From assembly GCA_025998675.1 (NCBI GenBank), contig AP024673.1, positions 387,520 through 451,519 on the forward strand: a stretch of 64,000 nt of DNA. Reading direction: 5' to 3'. The notes beneath the pieces were generated by a model. It searched no databases. It was not told the DNA's origin and saw only the letters and a program-made list of their open reading frames with translations. The position numbers were made by a program, and so were the translations under genes. Of this stretch, positions 26,075 to 35,987 are shown in pieces; position 1 is the stretch's first letter; each line of letters starts with the position of its first letter. Source of the DNA: Fimbriimonadales bacterium (GTDB lineage: Bacteria > Armatimonadota > Fimbriimonadia > Fimbriimonadales > GBS-DC).

Positions 26075-26700
26075 TGCGCCCACACCTCCTCCATTTTCGC
26101 GAGAGCCTGTCGGGTAGCAATTACGCGCCGCGCGGGGATGATTTCGTGGAGCGCGAAGGCGGGCGCGATGCGCACCAGCACATTCGGGATGTTGCGGAAC
26201 GATTTGTAGACGACCTCGTTCGGTTCGTGAATCAGGATCAGCACGCGCTCGTCCCCGACGCCCAGCGCTTTGAGGAACGCCGCCGCCTGTTTGGTTTTGA
26301 TTTCGGGGAAGTTGAGTTCGTCCACCACGAGCAGCGCGCCGCTCTCGGCTTTATCGGCAAGCACGGTGCGGAAGGCGAGCCGTCGCTCCTTCTTGTTCAC
26401 GATAGGGTTGTAGTCGCGCGGGGTGGGTCCATGCACGATGCCGCCCTTGCGCCAGTGCGGGGCGCGGATGGAGCCCTGTCGGGCGCGTCCGGTATGCTTC
26501 TGACGCCACGGCTTGCGTCCACCGCCGCGCACTTCACTGCGCGTTTTGGTATCGTGCGTGCCCTGACGCAGGTGCGCCAGCTGCGCCACGACGGTGCGAT
26601 GCACCACGCTTGTCTTACCCTGCGTCCCGAACAGGCGGTCGCTCAGTTCGACCTCGCCTATCGCTTGACCTTGCGCGTTATATAAACTGGCTTTCGGCAT
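26071..26700 (-). CDS. rplD: 50S ribosomal protein L4
   Basis: 209 residues from ATG 26700, which has GAGGTGA upstream; GTG 26709 is a weaker alternative. MPKASLYNAQGQAIGEVEL, RQGTHDTKTRSEVRGGGRKPWRQKHTGRARQG-type extended loop (the macrolide-site loop), and GALLVVDELNFPE. In many bacteria L4 also autoregulates the S10 operon; no S10-leader structure of that kind was recognised here. Confidence 0.96.
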   Translation of the reverse strand: MPKASLYNAQGQAIGEVELSDRLFGTQGKTSVVHRTVVAQLAHLRQGTHDTKTRSEVRGGGRKPWRQKHTGRARQGSIRAPHWRKGGIVHGPTPRDYNPIVNKKERRLAFRTVLADKAESGALLVVDELNFPEIKTKQAAAFLKALGVGDERVLILIHEPNEVVYKSFRNIPNVLVRIAPAFALHEIIPARRVIATRQALAKMEEVWAQ

Positions 26701-26711
26701 AGGAATCACCT

Positions 26712-27602
26712 CTACTGTTTCTGCACATAGACGATCGAGCCGCGTCCACCCGGCACGGCGCCTTTGATCAGCACGCGGTTCTGCTCGGCGAGGATTTTCA
26801 CGATGGTCAGGTTGCGCGTGGTCACCTGGTCGCCGCCCATGCGTCCGGGCGAGCGTTTGCCCTTGAACACGCGCTGGGGACCGGTCGCGCCGCTGGAGAG
26901 GGGGCGGCGGTGGGTCATCGAGCCGTGCGTCATGGGACCGCCCGCGAAGCCGTAGCGGCGCACAACGCCTGCGAAACCTTTCCCTTTCGAGACGCCTGTG
27001 ACTTTGACCGTCTCGCCCTCGCTGAACACATGCTCCGCGCGCACTTCCTGCCCGCTCGCGGCTTGTCCGTCCACGATTTCGAACTCTTTCAGATGGCGCA
27101 GGGGTTTCTCCAGCTCGGCTTTTTTGAACACCCCGCGCATGGGCTTGTTCACCCGCTGGGTCTTCATCGGCTCGTAGCCAATCTGTGCGGCGTGGTAGCC
27201 GTCCTTTTCAGGCGTGCGCACCTGTACCACATGGCAGGGTCCCAGCTCCACAACGGTCACGGGCACCATGCGTCCGTTCTCGTCGTAGATGTGGGTCATG
27301 CCGAGCTTGCGTCCGATTAAGCCCTTCAGCACGGGCGGCGGGGGCAGTTCGCGTTTGGGCGTTGCGGGCGCGGCAGGCGCAGGCTCCGCTTCGGCTGCGC
27401 TCGCTGCCGCTGCAGCAGGCGTTTCCGAATCGGCGTCGGCTGCCGCCTCTGGAGAATCCTCTGCAGACGCCGTCTCGCTCGCGGCGACTGCTTCTGTAGC
27501 AACCTCTGCGGGCGCAGTCGACTCGGCAGACTGCGCGCTCGCCTCCATCGGCTCGCCGTTTGCCTGCGGGGTCTCTTCAGGTACCTGTTTTTCTTCTTGC
27601 AT
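26712..27602 (-). CDS. rplC: 50S ribosomal protein L3 with long acidic Ala-rich N-terminal extension
   Basis: 296 residues against about 205-215 for most L3 proteins. The normal domain begins at about residue 90 (LKGLIGRKLGMTHIYDENG) and has the expected GVSKGKGFAGVVRRYGF, GPMTHGSMTHRRPLSSG and RVFKGKRSPGRMGGDQVT stretches. The first 88 residues are a low-complexity extension dominated by Ala, Glu, Ser, Thr and Pro, net acidic. The ATG at 27602 has GAGGAGG 9 bases upstream, so the extension appears to be translated. An internal start at the normal position has no ATG: the first Met of the core is in KLGMTHI. Confidence 0.94.
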   Translation of the reverse strand: MQEEKQVPEETPQANGEPMEASAQSAESTAPAEVATEAVAASETASAEDSPEAAADADSETPAAAAASAAEAEPAPAAPATPKRELPPPPVLKGLIGRKLGMTHIYDENGRMVPVTVVELGPCHVVQVRTPEKDGYHAAQIGYEPMKTQRVNKPMRGVFKKAELEKPLRHLKEFEIVDGQAASGQEVRAEHVFSEGETVKVTGVSKGKGFAGVVRRYGFAGGPMTHGSMTHRRPLSSGATGPQRVFKGKRSPGRMGGDQVTTRNLTIVKILAEQNRVLIKGAVPGGRGSIVYVQKQ

Positions 27603-27616
27603 CGCTTACTGCCTCC

Positions 27617-27925
27617 TCAGAGTTTAATCTCAATATCCACGCCGCTGGGCAAATCCAGGCGCATCAGTGCATCAATCGTTCGATTGTTCGGATCCAGGAT
27701 ATCGATGAGCCGTTTATGGGTGCGGATTTCGAAGTGTTCCATCCCGATTTTATCGATGTGCGGACCGCGGATGACGCAGAATCGGCGGATGTCGGTCGGC
27801 AGCGGCACGGGACCGCGCACGCGCGCGCCCGTGTTTTGCACCTGCTCGACGATCCGCTTCACCGAGTCGTCCAGCACGCGATGATCATAGGCTCGTAGTC
27901 GTATCCTGATTTTGTCGCGTTTCAT
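27617..27925 (-). CDS. rpsJ: 30S ribosomal protein S10 / NusE
   Basis: 102 residues, family length. [56 protein letters not shown] and [11 protein letters not shown] are classic. It also acts as NusE in antitermination. ATG 27925 is supported by GGAGGAG and the conserved N-terminus. It is separated from tuf by 70 bases that hold a -10-like TATACT within a stem, so an internal promoter may start the S10 part of the cluster. Confidence 0.97.
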   Translation of the reverse strand: MKRDKIRIRLRAYDHRVLDDSVKRIVEQVQNTGARVRGPVPLPTDIRRFCVIRGPHIDKIGMEHFEIRTHKRLIDILDPNNRTIDALMRLDLPSGVDIEIKL

Positions 27926-27944
27926 CGTCCTCTCCTCCAGAATC

Positions 27945-27976
27945 GGGGCGGAGAGAGAGTATACCCTATCCGCCCC
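27945..27976 (-). promoter_or_regulatory. tuf-rpsJ spacer: -10-like element inside an inverted repeat
   Basis: GGG-TATACT on the minus strand (27966-27958) is enclosed by an 8-base inverted repeat, GGGGCGGA / TCCGCCCC. No T-tract follows. It could be an internal promoter with an operator-like palindrome or simply an RNA hairpin between tuf and rpsJ. Confidence 0.4.
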
Positions 27977-27995
27977 AACCTGATTGCCTGCGCGT

Positions 27996-29213
27996 TTAGT
28001 CGAGCATCTCCGTGACGACGCCCGCGCCCACCGTGCGACCGCCCTCGCGAATCGCAAAACGCAAGCCAGACTCAATCGCCACAGGAGACACCAACTGAAC
28101 CTCCATATTCACATTATCCCCAGGCATCACCATCTCCACGCCCGCGGGCAACTTAATCTCACCTGTCACATCCGTCGTCCTAAAGTAAAACTGCGGACGA
28201 TACCCCGTCACAAACGGCGTGTGGCGACCGCCCTCCTCCTTGCGCAACACATACACCTCCGCCTTGAAGTGCTTGTGCGGCTTGATGCTCCCAGGCTTGG
28301 CTATCACCATCCCGCGCTCAATATCGTCCCGATCCACACCGCGCAGCAGCAGACCCACATTATCGCCCGCCTCCGCGCTGTCCAGGATCTTGCGGAACAT
28401 CTCGATGCTCGTCACCACCGTCTTGCGCGTCTCGTCCCGAAAACCGATAATCTCCACCTCTTCGCCGGTCTTCAGCACGCCGCGCTCCACGCGACCCGTC
28501 GCCACCGTGCCGCGCCCGGTAATCGTGAACACATCCTCTACCGCCATCAGGAATGGCTTGTCCAGCTCACGCTGCGGCAACGGGATGTAGCTGTCCACCG
28601 CGTCCATCAGATCCCATATCGCCTTGATCCAGCGGTTGCTGGTGTTGCGGCTCCAGTCCTCGCTGTCGGGCGCTTCCACCACCTGCAGCCCGCTGCCGCG
28701 AATGACGGGGATTTCGTCGCCGGGGAAGCCGTACTTGGAGAGCAGCTCGCGCACCTCCAGCTCCACGAGATCCAGCAGCTCTTCGTCGTCGACCATATCC
28801 ACTTTGTTCATAAAGACCACGATCGCGGGCACATTCACCTGTCGTGCGAGCAGGATGTGTTCGCGGGTCTGAGGCATGGGTCCGTCGGTGGCGGCGACGA
28901 CGAGGATAGCGCCGTCCATTTGTGCGGCGCCTGTGATCATGTTTTTGATGTAGTCGGCGTGTCCGGGGCAGTCGACATGGGCGTAGTGTCGGGTTTCGGT
29001 CTGGTATTCGGCGTGGTAGATGTTGATGGTGACGCCGCGGGCGCGCTCTTCGGGCGCGCTATCGATGCGGTCGTAGGGTTGGTACTCGGCGAACCCGCTT
29101 TTGCTCAGCACGCGCGTGATGGCGGCTGTGAGCGTGGTTTTGCCGTGGTCGACATGTCCGATGGTGCCGATGTTGACATGTGGTTTCGTGCGTTCAAATT
29201 TCTGTCGTGCCAT
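27996..29213 (-). CDS. tuf: Elongation factor Tu
   Basis: 405 residues. GTP-binding motifs GHVDHGKTT (G1), DCPGHADYI (G3, with the catalytic His), NKVD (G4), and the domain II/III stretches [25 protein letters not shown] and [21 protein letters not shown]. Delivers aminoacyl-tRNA to the ribosome. Switch I reads [17 protein letters not shown], where most bacteria have INTAHVEY, a modest variation. Lies 12 bases after fusA in the standard str-operon order. Confidence 0.98.
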   Translation of the reverse strand: MARQKFERTKPHVNIGTIGHVDHGKTTLTAAITRVLSKSGFAEYQPYDRIDSAPEERARGVTINIYHAEYQTETRHYAHVDCPGHADYIKNMITGAAQMDGAILVVAATDGPMPQTREHILLARQVNVPAIVVFMNKVDMVDDEELLDLVELEVRELLSKYGFPGDEIPVIRGSGLQVVEAPDSEDWSRNTSNRWIKAIWDLMDAVDSYIPLPQRELDKPFLMAVEDVFTITGRGTVATGRVERGVLKTGEEVEIIGFRDETRKTVVTSIEMFRKILDSAEAGDNVGLLLRGVDRDDIERGMVIAKPGSIKPHKHFKAEVYVLRKEEGGRHTPFVTGYRPQFYFRTTDVTGEIKLPAGVEMVMPGDNVNMEVQLVSPVAIESGLRFAIREGGRTVGAGVVTEMLD

Positions 29214-29225
29214 CGTTCTCTCCTC

Positions 29226-31322
29226 CTATGATCGTGTGGTCTGGAGCGCCTGTTTGCGCTCGATGATGCTCTGCGCCACCTGCGCGGGCGCTTCCTCATA
29301 GTGCGAGGGGTGCATCGTATAGGTCGCGCGTCCCTGCGTCAAGGAGCGCAAAGTGGTCGCGTAGCCGAACATTTCGGCGAGGGGCACAACCGCTTTGATG
29401 ACCTGCGTGCCGCCCACGCCGGGTTCGATCATCTCGATTCGTGCGCGGCGCGAGTTCAAATCGCCAATCACATCGCCGACATGGTTGTCGGGCGTGGTGA
29501 CCTCCAGCTCCATGTACGGCTCCAGAATCACGGGCTTGGCGCGGTTCACGGCTTCCTTGAACGCGATGGAGCCTGCAATCTTGAACGCCATCTCGCTCGA
29601 GTCGACCTCGTGGAAGGAGCCGTCGACGAGGCGCACTTTCACATCGACGACGGGGTAGCCCGCCATGACGCCTGCGTCGGCAGCTTCACGGATGCCCGAC
29701 TCGACGGCAGGGATGAACTCGCGCGGGATTGCGCCGCCGACAATCTTGTTTTCGAAGGTAATGCCAGAGTTCTGTTCGCCGGGCTCAATCTCGATGATAC
29801 AGTGCCCGTACTGTCCGCGCCCACCGGACTGGCGCACGAATTTGCCTTCGGCTTTGGCGGGTGTGCGGATGGTCTCTTTGTAGGCGACCTGCGGGCGTCC
29901 CTGGTTCGCCTCCACTTTGAACTCGCGGTAGAGGCGATCCAGAATAATCTCCAGGTGCAGCTCGCCCATGCCCGAGATGATGGTTTGTCCCGTCTCGTGG
30001 TCGGTGGAGATGCGGAAGGTGGGGTCTTCCGCCGCCAGTCGCTGCAGCGCGTTCGCGAGCTTGTCCTGGTCGGCTTTGGTCTTCGGCTCGATGGCGAGCG
30101 AGATAACGGGTTCGGGGAACTGCGGCGGCTCCAGCAGGATGGGATGGTTCGGGTCGCAGAGGGTGTCGCCCGTGGTGGTTTGCTGGAATCCGATGATGCC
30201 CACGATGTCGCCTGTGAACGCCTCTTCGATGTCCTCGCGGCGGTTGGCGTGCATCTGCAGGATGCGCCCGACGCGCTCGCGCGTGTCTTTGGTGGCGTTG
30301 AAGATGTAGGAGCCTTTGTTAATCTTGCCGGAGTAGACCCGCACATAGGTCAGCTTACCGACGAAGGGGTCGTTTTGAATCTTGAAGGCGAGCGCGCACA
30401 CGGGTTCGTCGTCGGAGGGCAGTCGCTCCAGCTCCTCGTGGGTGTCGGGATGGACGCCCTTGACCGCGCCGATGTCCACTGGCGAGGGCAGGTAGTCCAC
30501 GACGGCGTCGAGCAGCAGCTGCACGCCTTTGTTCTTGTAGGCGGAGCCGCACAGCACGGGCACGAGTTTGAACTGGAGCGTGCCTTTACGCAGGGCGCGG
30601 CGGATTTCCTCGTCGCTAATCTCGCCGCCTTCCAGGTAGCGCTCCATCAGCTCGTCGTCCATCTCGACGGCGGCTTCGATCATCTTCTCGCGCCACTCCT
30701 GCGCCTGCGCCTGCAGTTCGGCGGGGATGTCGCGATATTCGTACTGGTTGCCTTTCTCATCGAGCCAGTAGACTGCCTGCATTCGAATCAGGTCGATGAC
30801 GCCAGCGAAGTTCTCTTCCTGCCCGATGGGGATTTGCACGGGCACGGCGTTGGTGTTGAGGCGTTCGCGGATGCGCTCCACCACGCGGAAAAAGTCTGCC
30901 CCGACGCGGTCCATCTTATTGATGAAGGCGATTCGGGGCACTTTGTAGCGGTTGGCTTGCCGCCAGACGGTCTCGGATTGGGGCTGCACGCCGCCCACCG
31001 CGCAGAAGATGGCGACAGCGCCGTCCAGCACGCGCATCGAGCGTTCCACTTCGACGGTGAAGTCCACATGTCCAGGCGTGTCGATAATATTGATGCGATG
31101 GTCGTTCCAGAAGCAGGTGGTGGCGGCGGAGGTGATGGTGATGCCGCGTTCCTGCTCTTGTTCCATCCAGTCCATCGTGGCGGCGCCTTCGTGGACCTCG
31201 CCGACGCGATGGATTCGTCCTGTATAGTACAGGATTCGCTCGGTCGTGGTTGTCTTGCCCGCGTCGATATGCGCGGCGATGCCGATATTGCGCGTTTTTT
31301 CTAACGGGTGCTGTCGCGCCAT
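29226..31322 (-). CDS. fusA: Elongation factor G
   Basis: 698 residues. [20 protein letters not shown] (G1), [14 protein letters not shown] (G2), DTPGHVDFT (G3), NKMD (G4), plus domain [17 protein letters not shown]-like and the C-terminal [24 protein letters not shown]. Drives translocation of tRNA and mRNA, and ribosome recycling with RRF. It sits between rpsG and tuf with gaps of 12-13 bases. Confidence 0.98.
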   Translation of the reverse strand: MARQHPLEKTRNIGIAAHIDAGKTTTTERILYYTGRIHRVGEVHEGAATMDWMEQEQERGITITSAATTCFWNDHRINIIDTPGHVDFTVEVERSMRVLDGAVAIFCAVGGVQPQSETVWRQANRYKVPRIAFINKMDRVGADFFRVVERIRERLNTNAVPVQIPIGQEENFAGVIDLIRMQAVYWLDEKGNQYEYRDIPAELQAQAQEWREKMIEAAVEMDDELMERYLEGGEISDEEIRRALRKGTLQFKLVPVLCGSAYKNKGVQLLLDAVVDYLPSPVDIGAVKGVHPDTHEELERLPSDDEPVCALAFKIQNDPFVGKLTYVRVYSGKINKGSYIFNATKDTRERVGRILQMHANRREDIEEAFTGDIVGIIGFQQTTTGDTLCDPNHPILLEPPQFPEPVISLAIEPKTKADQDKLANALQRLAAEDPTFRISTDHETGQTIISGMGELHLEIILDRLYREFKVEANQGRPQVAYKETIRTPAKAEGKFVRQSGGRGQYGHCIIEIEPGEQNSGITFENKIVGGAIPREFIPAVESGIREAADAGVMAGYPVVDVKVRLVDGSFHEVDSSEMAFKIAGSIAFKEAVNRAKPVILEPYMELEVTTPDNHVGDVIGDLNSRRARIEMIEPGVGGTQVIKAVVPLAEMFGYATTLRSLTQGRATYTMHPSHYEEAPAQVAQSIIERKQALQTTRS

Positions 31323-31335
31323 AGTATTTGCCTCC

Positions 31336-31809
31336 TTACCATCGATAGTGGGCGAACGCGCGGTTCGCTTCCGCCATACGGTGGGTATCTTCGCGTTTTT
31401 TGTATGCGCCGCCTGTTTTGTTGTAGGCGTCGATAATCTCCTGCGCCAGCCGTTCGTGCGCGGGGCGTCCGGTCTTTTTGCGTTGCAGCGAACTCACAAT
31501 CCAGCGGAGCGCGAGTGAGCGTCGGCGTTCGGCGCGCACCTCCATCGGCACCTGATAGGTCTGTCCCCCCACACGGCGGGGGCGCACTTCGACCTGGGGC
31601 GCGACATTTTCGATGGCTTGCTCGAACACCTCCATCGCAGGCTTGCCCGTCTTCTGCTCGACGATTTCCATCGCCTTGTAGAACACGCTCTCGGCGACCG
31701 CTTTTTTGCCGCCCTTCATCATGCGGTTGATGAATCGGGCGACCAGTTCGCTATCGTACACAGGGTCGGGCAGCACCACACGCTTGGGAACGGGACCTTT
31801 TCTGGGCAT
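31336..31809 (-). CDS. rpsG: 30S ribosomal protein S7
   Basis: 157 residues. [28 protein letters not shown]... start, [43 protein letters not shown] and [15 protein letters not shown] end are the standard S7. Primary binder of the 3' major domain of 16S rRNA, and a translational regulator of the str operon in E. coli. Confidence 0.97.
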   Translation of the reverse strand: MPRKGPVPKRVVLPDPVYDSELVARFINRMMKGGKKAVAESVFYKAMEIVEQKTGKPAMEVFEQAIENVAPQVEVRPRRVGGQTYQVPMEVRAERRRSLALRWIVSSLQRKKTGRPAHERLAQEIIDAYNKTGGAYKKREDTHRMAEANRAFAHYRW

Positions 31810-31821
31810 AGGGTGTCCTCC

Positions 31822-32232
31822 TTACTTCTTCGCGTCTTTGGGTCGTTTAGAGCCGTACTTCGAGCGTCCCTGCATGCGGCGGTCCTGGTTGCGCGTGGTG
31901 GGCTGTTTTTCGATGCCTGCGCAGTCGAGCGTGCCGCGGATGATGTGGTAGCGCACGCCGGGCAGGTCTTTCACGCGCCCGCCGCGCACCAGCACGACCG
32001 AGTGTTCCTGCAGGTTGTGCCCGATGCCCGGGATGTAGGCAGTGATTTCGATGCCGTTGGTCAGGCGCACGCGCGCGACCTTCCGCAGGGCGGAGTTCGG
32101 CTTTTTGGGCGTCATCGTGCGCACGATGGTGCAGACGCCCCGCCGCTGCGGACACGCCTGCAGCGCGGGCGACTTCGTCTTCCGAATCTTCGGCTTACGA
32201 CCCTTCCGTACTAATTGATTAATCGTCGGCAT
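31822..32232 (-). CDS. rpsL: 30S ribosomal protein S12
   Basis: 136 residues from ATG 32232, preceded by [21 protein letters not shown], the decoding-centre loop [20 protein letters not shown] (the Lys position of streptomycin sensitivity is intact, PKKPNS), [17 protein letters not shown] and SKYGSKRPK. First gene of the cluster. Its 175-base leader contains three hairpins, the last followed by a T-rich run. Confidence 0.97.
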   Translation of the reverse strand: MPTINQLVRKGRKPKIRKTKSPALQACPQRRGVCTIVRTMTPKKPNSALRKVARVRLTNGIEITAYIPGIGHNLQEHSVVLVRGGRVKDLPGVRYHIIRGTLDCAGIEKQPTTRNQDRRMQGRSKYGSKRPKDAKK

Positions 32233-32259
32233 ATAAAGACGCCTCCTGTCGCTGGAGCG

Positions 32260-32295
32260 TAAAAGAAAGCCCCTCACACGCGGGCGTGGAGAGGC
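32260..32295 (-). terminator. Attenuator-like intrinsic terminator in the rpsL leader
   Basis: On the minus strand a GC-rich hairpin, GCCTCTCCACG..CGTGTGAGGGGC with a CCCG loop, is followed by TTTCTTTTA and then by the rpsL Shine-Dalgarno about 20 bases on. Position inside the leader of the ribosomal cluster suggests attenuation rather than simple termination. Confidence 0.5.
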
Positions 32296-32299
32296 TCCG

Positions 32300-32350
32300 T
32301 GCGCCTCTTCAGGCGCATCTCAGGTCAACTCGCAACGCCGCTTCCGGCGT
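32300..32350 (-). promoter_or_regulatory. Two hairpins in the str-operon leader
   Basis: ACGCCG-GAAG-CGGCGT (32335-32350) and TGCGCC-tgaaga-GGCGCA (32300-32317) precede the terminator-like hairpin in the transcript. They could form a ribosomal-protein binding leader. No known leader family was matched. Confidence 0.4.
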
Positions 32351-32406
32351 CGCTTGTTGTGCCTCGTCCCGCGTGCGAAATCACGCTCGTACAGGGTGCG
32401 GTTCAT

Positions 32407-32436
32407 AGTGTACGATGAACCTCCAGCGTGCGCCAA
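32407..32436 (-). promoter_or_regulatory. Candidate promoter of the ribosomal cluster
   Basis: Minus-strand TTGGCG (32436-32431), an 18-base spacer and TACACT (32412-32407). It would give a leader of about 170 bases. The remaining part of the 317-base gap up to 32550 holds the divergent promoter of the Cys-rich gene; I see no gene in it. Confidence 0.45.
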
Positions 32437-32533
32437 AACTGGCTACGCCCCAGCGAGCCATATTATAACCAATTGCACGCGAAAAAGTCAAGGGGTTGGG
32501 CAGGGCGCGTCTCCACGCACATGGTTTCGGCTG

Positions 32534-32542
32534 TGGTATAAT
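32534..32542 (+). promoter_or_regulatory. Extended -10 promoter of the Cys-rich gene
   Basis: TGG-TATAAT, a perfect -10 with the TGn extension, ends 8 bases before the in-frame TTG at 32550 (7 intervening bases). No Shine-Dalgarno, so a leaderless transcript is implied. Confidence 0.6.
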
Positions 32543-32549
32543 TTCTTTG

Positions 32550-32945
32550 TTGAACAATCGTCTTCTGAGCCGACAAGTCTTGTGGCTGCTGGCGCTCTGG
32601 GTAAGCCTGTTGACGCCGCTTGCGGCGTGGGGCTGTGTGCAGGCGTGCGTGCGCGTCTGGGATGCGCCGCAGTGCTGCGCGTCCGAGACCACGCTCCCGT
32701 GTTCCGACCACCCGTGCTCGTGCGCGCCCTGCCCGGTCTGCAGCGCGCCTGAACCGTCGCCTCTGTGGACAAAGGCGGAGAGCGTCGTTCCACTGATTTC
32801 CATCCTTCCGGGCGTCCTGACGCCGGCGCCGACGCTATCCCGACTTGCGGTTCAGCCAGTCTTGCTGCCCGAACCGCCGTTCATTCCCCCAGACACCGAT
32901 GTCAAGTGGGGGCATCCCCACCGCGCGCCTCCTGTTTCCCTCTAA
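32550..32945 (+). CDS. Small secreted Cys-rich protein, unknown
   Basis: 131 residues from the TTG at 32550. A signal-like segment ([20 protein letters not shown]) precedes a compact region with eleven Cys between about residues 28 and 70 ([22 protein letters not shown]). The rest is Pro/Leu/Val-rich without hydrophobic helices. Cys spacing suggests metal binding or disulfides. No ATG is available near the N-terminus; an upstream GTG or longer frame would precede the promoter, so TTG is preferred. The family is not recognised. It is followed after about 100 bases by a DUF1559 gene and is divergent from the ribosomal cluster. Confidence 0.5.
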   Translation: MNNRLLSRQVLWLLALWVSLLTPLAAWGCVQACVRVWDAPQCCASETTLPCSDHPCSCAPCPVCSAPEPSPLWTKAESVVPLISILPGVLTPAPTLSRLAVQPVLLPEPPFIPPDTDVKWGHPHRAPPVSL

Positions 32946-33049
32946 TCGGCGACTGCCATGCGCAGGCAACCTGCCTGCGGCTTGCACTTTCACTTTGCGT
33001 TGCTCTGCTGTGGTCAGCAGAACGGAATTTCTTTGGAACAGGAGGCATT

Positions 33050-33964
<915 letters not shown>

Positions 33965-33970
33965 GCCGAC

Positions 33971-34008
33971 GCTGCTGGGTGCAGGGACGCTTCCCTGCGC
34001 CCAGCAGC
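33971..34008 (+). terminator. Strong stem-loop after the second DUF1559 gene
   Basis: GCTGCTGGG-T-GCAGGG, loop ACGCTT, CCCTGC-G-CCCAGCAGC: a 15-bp stem with one mismatch, 7 bases after the stop. There is no T-run, so it may also be a REP-type element or an mRNA-stabilising structure. Confidence 0.5.
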
Positions 34009-34054
34009 AGGAATAACCAGCGCGTCGTCGAATCGCGCGTGCGAGGTGAACTCT

Positions 34055-34693
34055 ATGAGACGACGCGAATCGGGACGAGTTGCAGGCATTCTGGCGCTGC
34101 TGGTGCTGCTGGCGGGCATCGGCGCGGGCGCGTGGTACTTTCTGGTCTATACCAAGTCGCCCCAGTACGCGCTGAACCAGTTCTTCGCCGCCGCGAAAGC
34201 GAACGATACCGAGAAAGTCGAGCGCTACATCGACAAGTCAGGCGCAATTGTGGGCATGCTCGCTGCCGCCGCGACGATGAACCCCAATATGGCGGGCGCA
34301 GACCCCGTGCGCGCGATTTATCCGGGCTACATAGACGCCTCAGTGGGGCAGACGCAGAGCTACAGCATCGATTCAATCACGGTGGAGGGCGACCGCGCGC
34401 GCGCGCAGGTGACTCTGCAGGTCGCGATGGACGGCAAAACCGAAACCCTCAAGCCCGTCTATGTGCTGGTGAAGACCGACGAGGGGTGGAAAGTGCATGT
34501 GCAGGACACGATGTTCGGCTCGTTCAATCAGTTCTTACCCGCCCGCGCGCGCCAGATGATGCGCAATCAGCTGCGCGCGATTGCCAATAGCCCCGCAGGC
34601 GCGATGGCGAAGAGCCAGTTGCAGGGCATTCGCGCGGAGATTGAGAAGTACCCTGAATTCGCCAAGTTGCTTCGGGAAGTGGGGCTGCTGTAA
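34055..34693 (+). CDS. Membrane-anchored DUF4878-like protein
   Basis: 212 residues from ATG 34055 (GAGGTG 6 bases upstream). One N-terminal membrane helix (about residues 8-30: GILALLVLLAGIGAGAWYFLV), then SPQYALNQFFAAAKANDTEKVERYIDKSG, the pattern of DUF4878/NTF2-like lumazine-binding proteins, with a later VTLQVAMDGKTETLKPVYVLVKTDEGWKV beta-rich segment that fits an NTF2-like cone. It would face the periplasm. Its TAA overlaps the ATG of the MFS gene (TAATG), so the two are coupled. Function unknown. Confidence 0.65.
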   Translation: MRRRESGRVAGILALLVLLAGIGAGAWYFLVYTKSPQYALNQFFAAAKANDTEKVERYIDKSGAIVGMLAAAATMNPNMAGADPVRAIYPGYIDASVGQTQSYSIDSITVEGDRARAQVTLQVAMDGKTETLKPVYVLVKTDEGWKVHVQDTMFGSFNQFLPARARQMMRNQLRAIANSPAGAMAKSQLQGIRAEIEKYPEFAKLLREVGLL

Positions 34694-35985
34694 TGTCGGT
34701 CGCCCCCGAATCGCGTGCCCGACGCTGGTACGACGGGCTGACGGGCTATCACTGGCTGGTGCTGACAGTCGCCGCGCTGGGGTGGCTGTTCGACACGATG
34801 GACCAGTGGCTCTATGTGCTGGCGCGTCAGCCAGCGATGACCGAGCTGCTGGGGCCCGACGCGACTCGCGAGGATGTGGCGCGCTATTCGGGGGTGGTGC
34901 AGATGATTTTCATCGCGGGCTGGGCGACTGGCGGCTTTTTGTTCGGCATCATCGGCGACAAGCTGGGGCGCACCCGCACGATGATGATTACCGTGCTGAT
35001 GTACGCGGGCTTCACGGGGCTGAGCGCGCTGGCGCAGACCTGGGAACAGTTCGCGATTCTGCGCTTTCTGGTGGGGCTGGGGATTGGCGGCGAGTTTGCG
35101 GCGGGTGCGGCGCTGGTGGCAGAGACCTTCCCTGCGCACGCCCGCCCAACTGCGCTGGGCATCATGCAAGCCAGCTCCGCGATTGGCAACCTGCTGGCGG
35201 CGGTGATTTACCTGCTGGTGGGCGCGAATCCCAATCTCGGCTGGCGCTGGGCGTTTGCGGTGGGCTTTTTCCCGGCACTGCTGGTATTCGTGATACGGTT
35301 ATTTGTGCGCGAGCCAGAGCGCTGGCAGCAGGCGCGCGCGATTGGCGAAAAGCTTGGCTCGTTCGCCGAGCTGTTCAAAGACCCGCGCTGGCGACGCCAT
35401 ACGTTGATTGGCGTCGGGCTGGCGGCGGTCGGCGTGATTGGCTTCTGGGGCATCGGCACTTGGTCGCCTGAACTGCTCAAGCAGGCGATGAACCCCGCGA
35501 ATGACCCCGCGCTGAACCCGCTGGTGGAAGAGCGTAAGACCTACGCCGTGATGATGCAGCAGGTGGGCGCGTTTTTCGGCATGCTCGGCTGGGCAATCCT
35601 GGCGCAGCGGATTGGACGCAAGCCGACCTTCGCGCTCACCTTCGCGGCGTGCCTGGTGGTGGTGCCCGCGACCTTCTTCCTGACGACCTCGTTCGAGCGC
35701 GCCATGCTGATGTACCCGCTGCTGGGCTTTTTCACGACCGCGCTGTTTGCGGGCTATGCGGTCTACTTCCCGGAGCTGTTCCCGACCCGCCTGCGGGCGA
35801 CGGGCGTGGGCTTTTGCTACAATGTCGCCCGCTACATCGCGATTGTGGGTCCCTACACTTTTGGCTTGCTCACAGCGGCGTACAGCATCCAGTGGGCGGC
35901 GACGATTCTGTCGGGTGTGTTCCTGCTGGGGTTTGTGGCGCTGGCGTTCGCGCCCGAAACGAAGGGCAAGCCTTTGCCTGAGTAA
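34693..35985 (+). CDS. MFS transporter, metabolite:H+ symporter type
   Basis: 430 residues with 12 predicted membrane segments. Motifs of the major facilitator superfamily: GGFLFGIIGDKLGRTRTM (loop 2-3, GxxxDxxGRR type), FLVGLGIGGEFAAGAALVAETFP (sugar-porter-like E and GGE), and PELFPTRLRATGVGFCYN in the second half. The N-terminal FDTMDQWLY sits in helix 1, as in the sialic-acid/aromatic-acid:H+ symporter group (FxxDxxD variant). The substrate is unknown. Preceded by a DUF4878-like gene with overlapping stop and start. Confidence 0.87.
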   Translation: MSVAPESRARRWYDGLTGYHWLVLTVAALGWLFDTMDQWLYVLARQPAMTELLGPDATREDVARYSGVVQMIFIAGWATGGFLFGIIGDKLGRTRTMMITVLMYAGFTGLSALAQTWEQFAILRFLVGLGIGGEFAAGAALVAETFPAHARPTALGIMQASSAIGNLLAAVIYLLVGANPNLGWRWAFAVGFFPALLVFVIRLFVREPERWQQARAIGEKLGSFAELFKDPRWRRHTLIGVGLAAVGVIGFWGIGTWSPELLKQAMNPANDPALNPLVEERKTYAVMMQQVGAFFGMLGWAILAQRIGRKPTFALTFAACLVVVPATFFLTTSFERAMLMYPLLGFFTTALFAGYAVYFPELFPTRLRATGVGFCYNVARYIAIVGPYTFGLLTAAYSIQWAATILSGVFLLGFVALAFAPETKGKPLPE

Positions 35986-35987
35986 GG

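Noticed and set aside
29301-31304. 667-codon open frame antisense to fusA
   Set aside because: It exactly mirrors EF-G and has no recognisable protein features.
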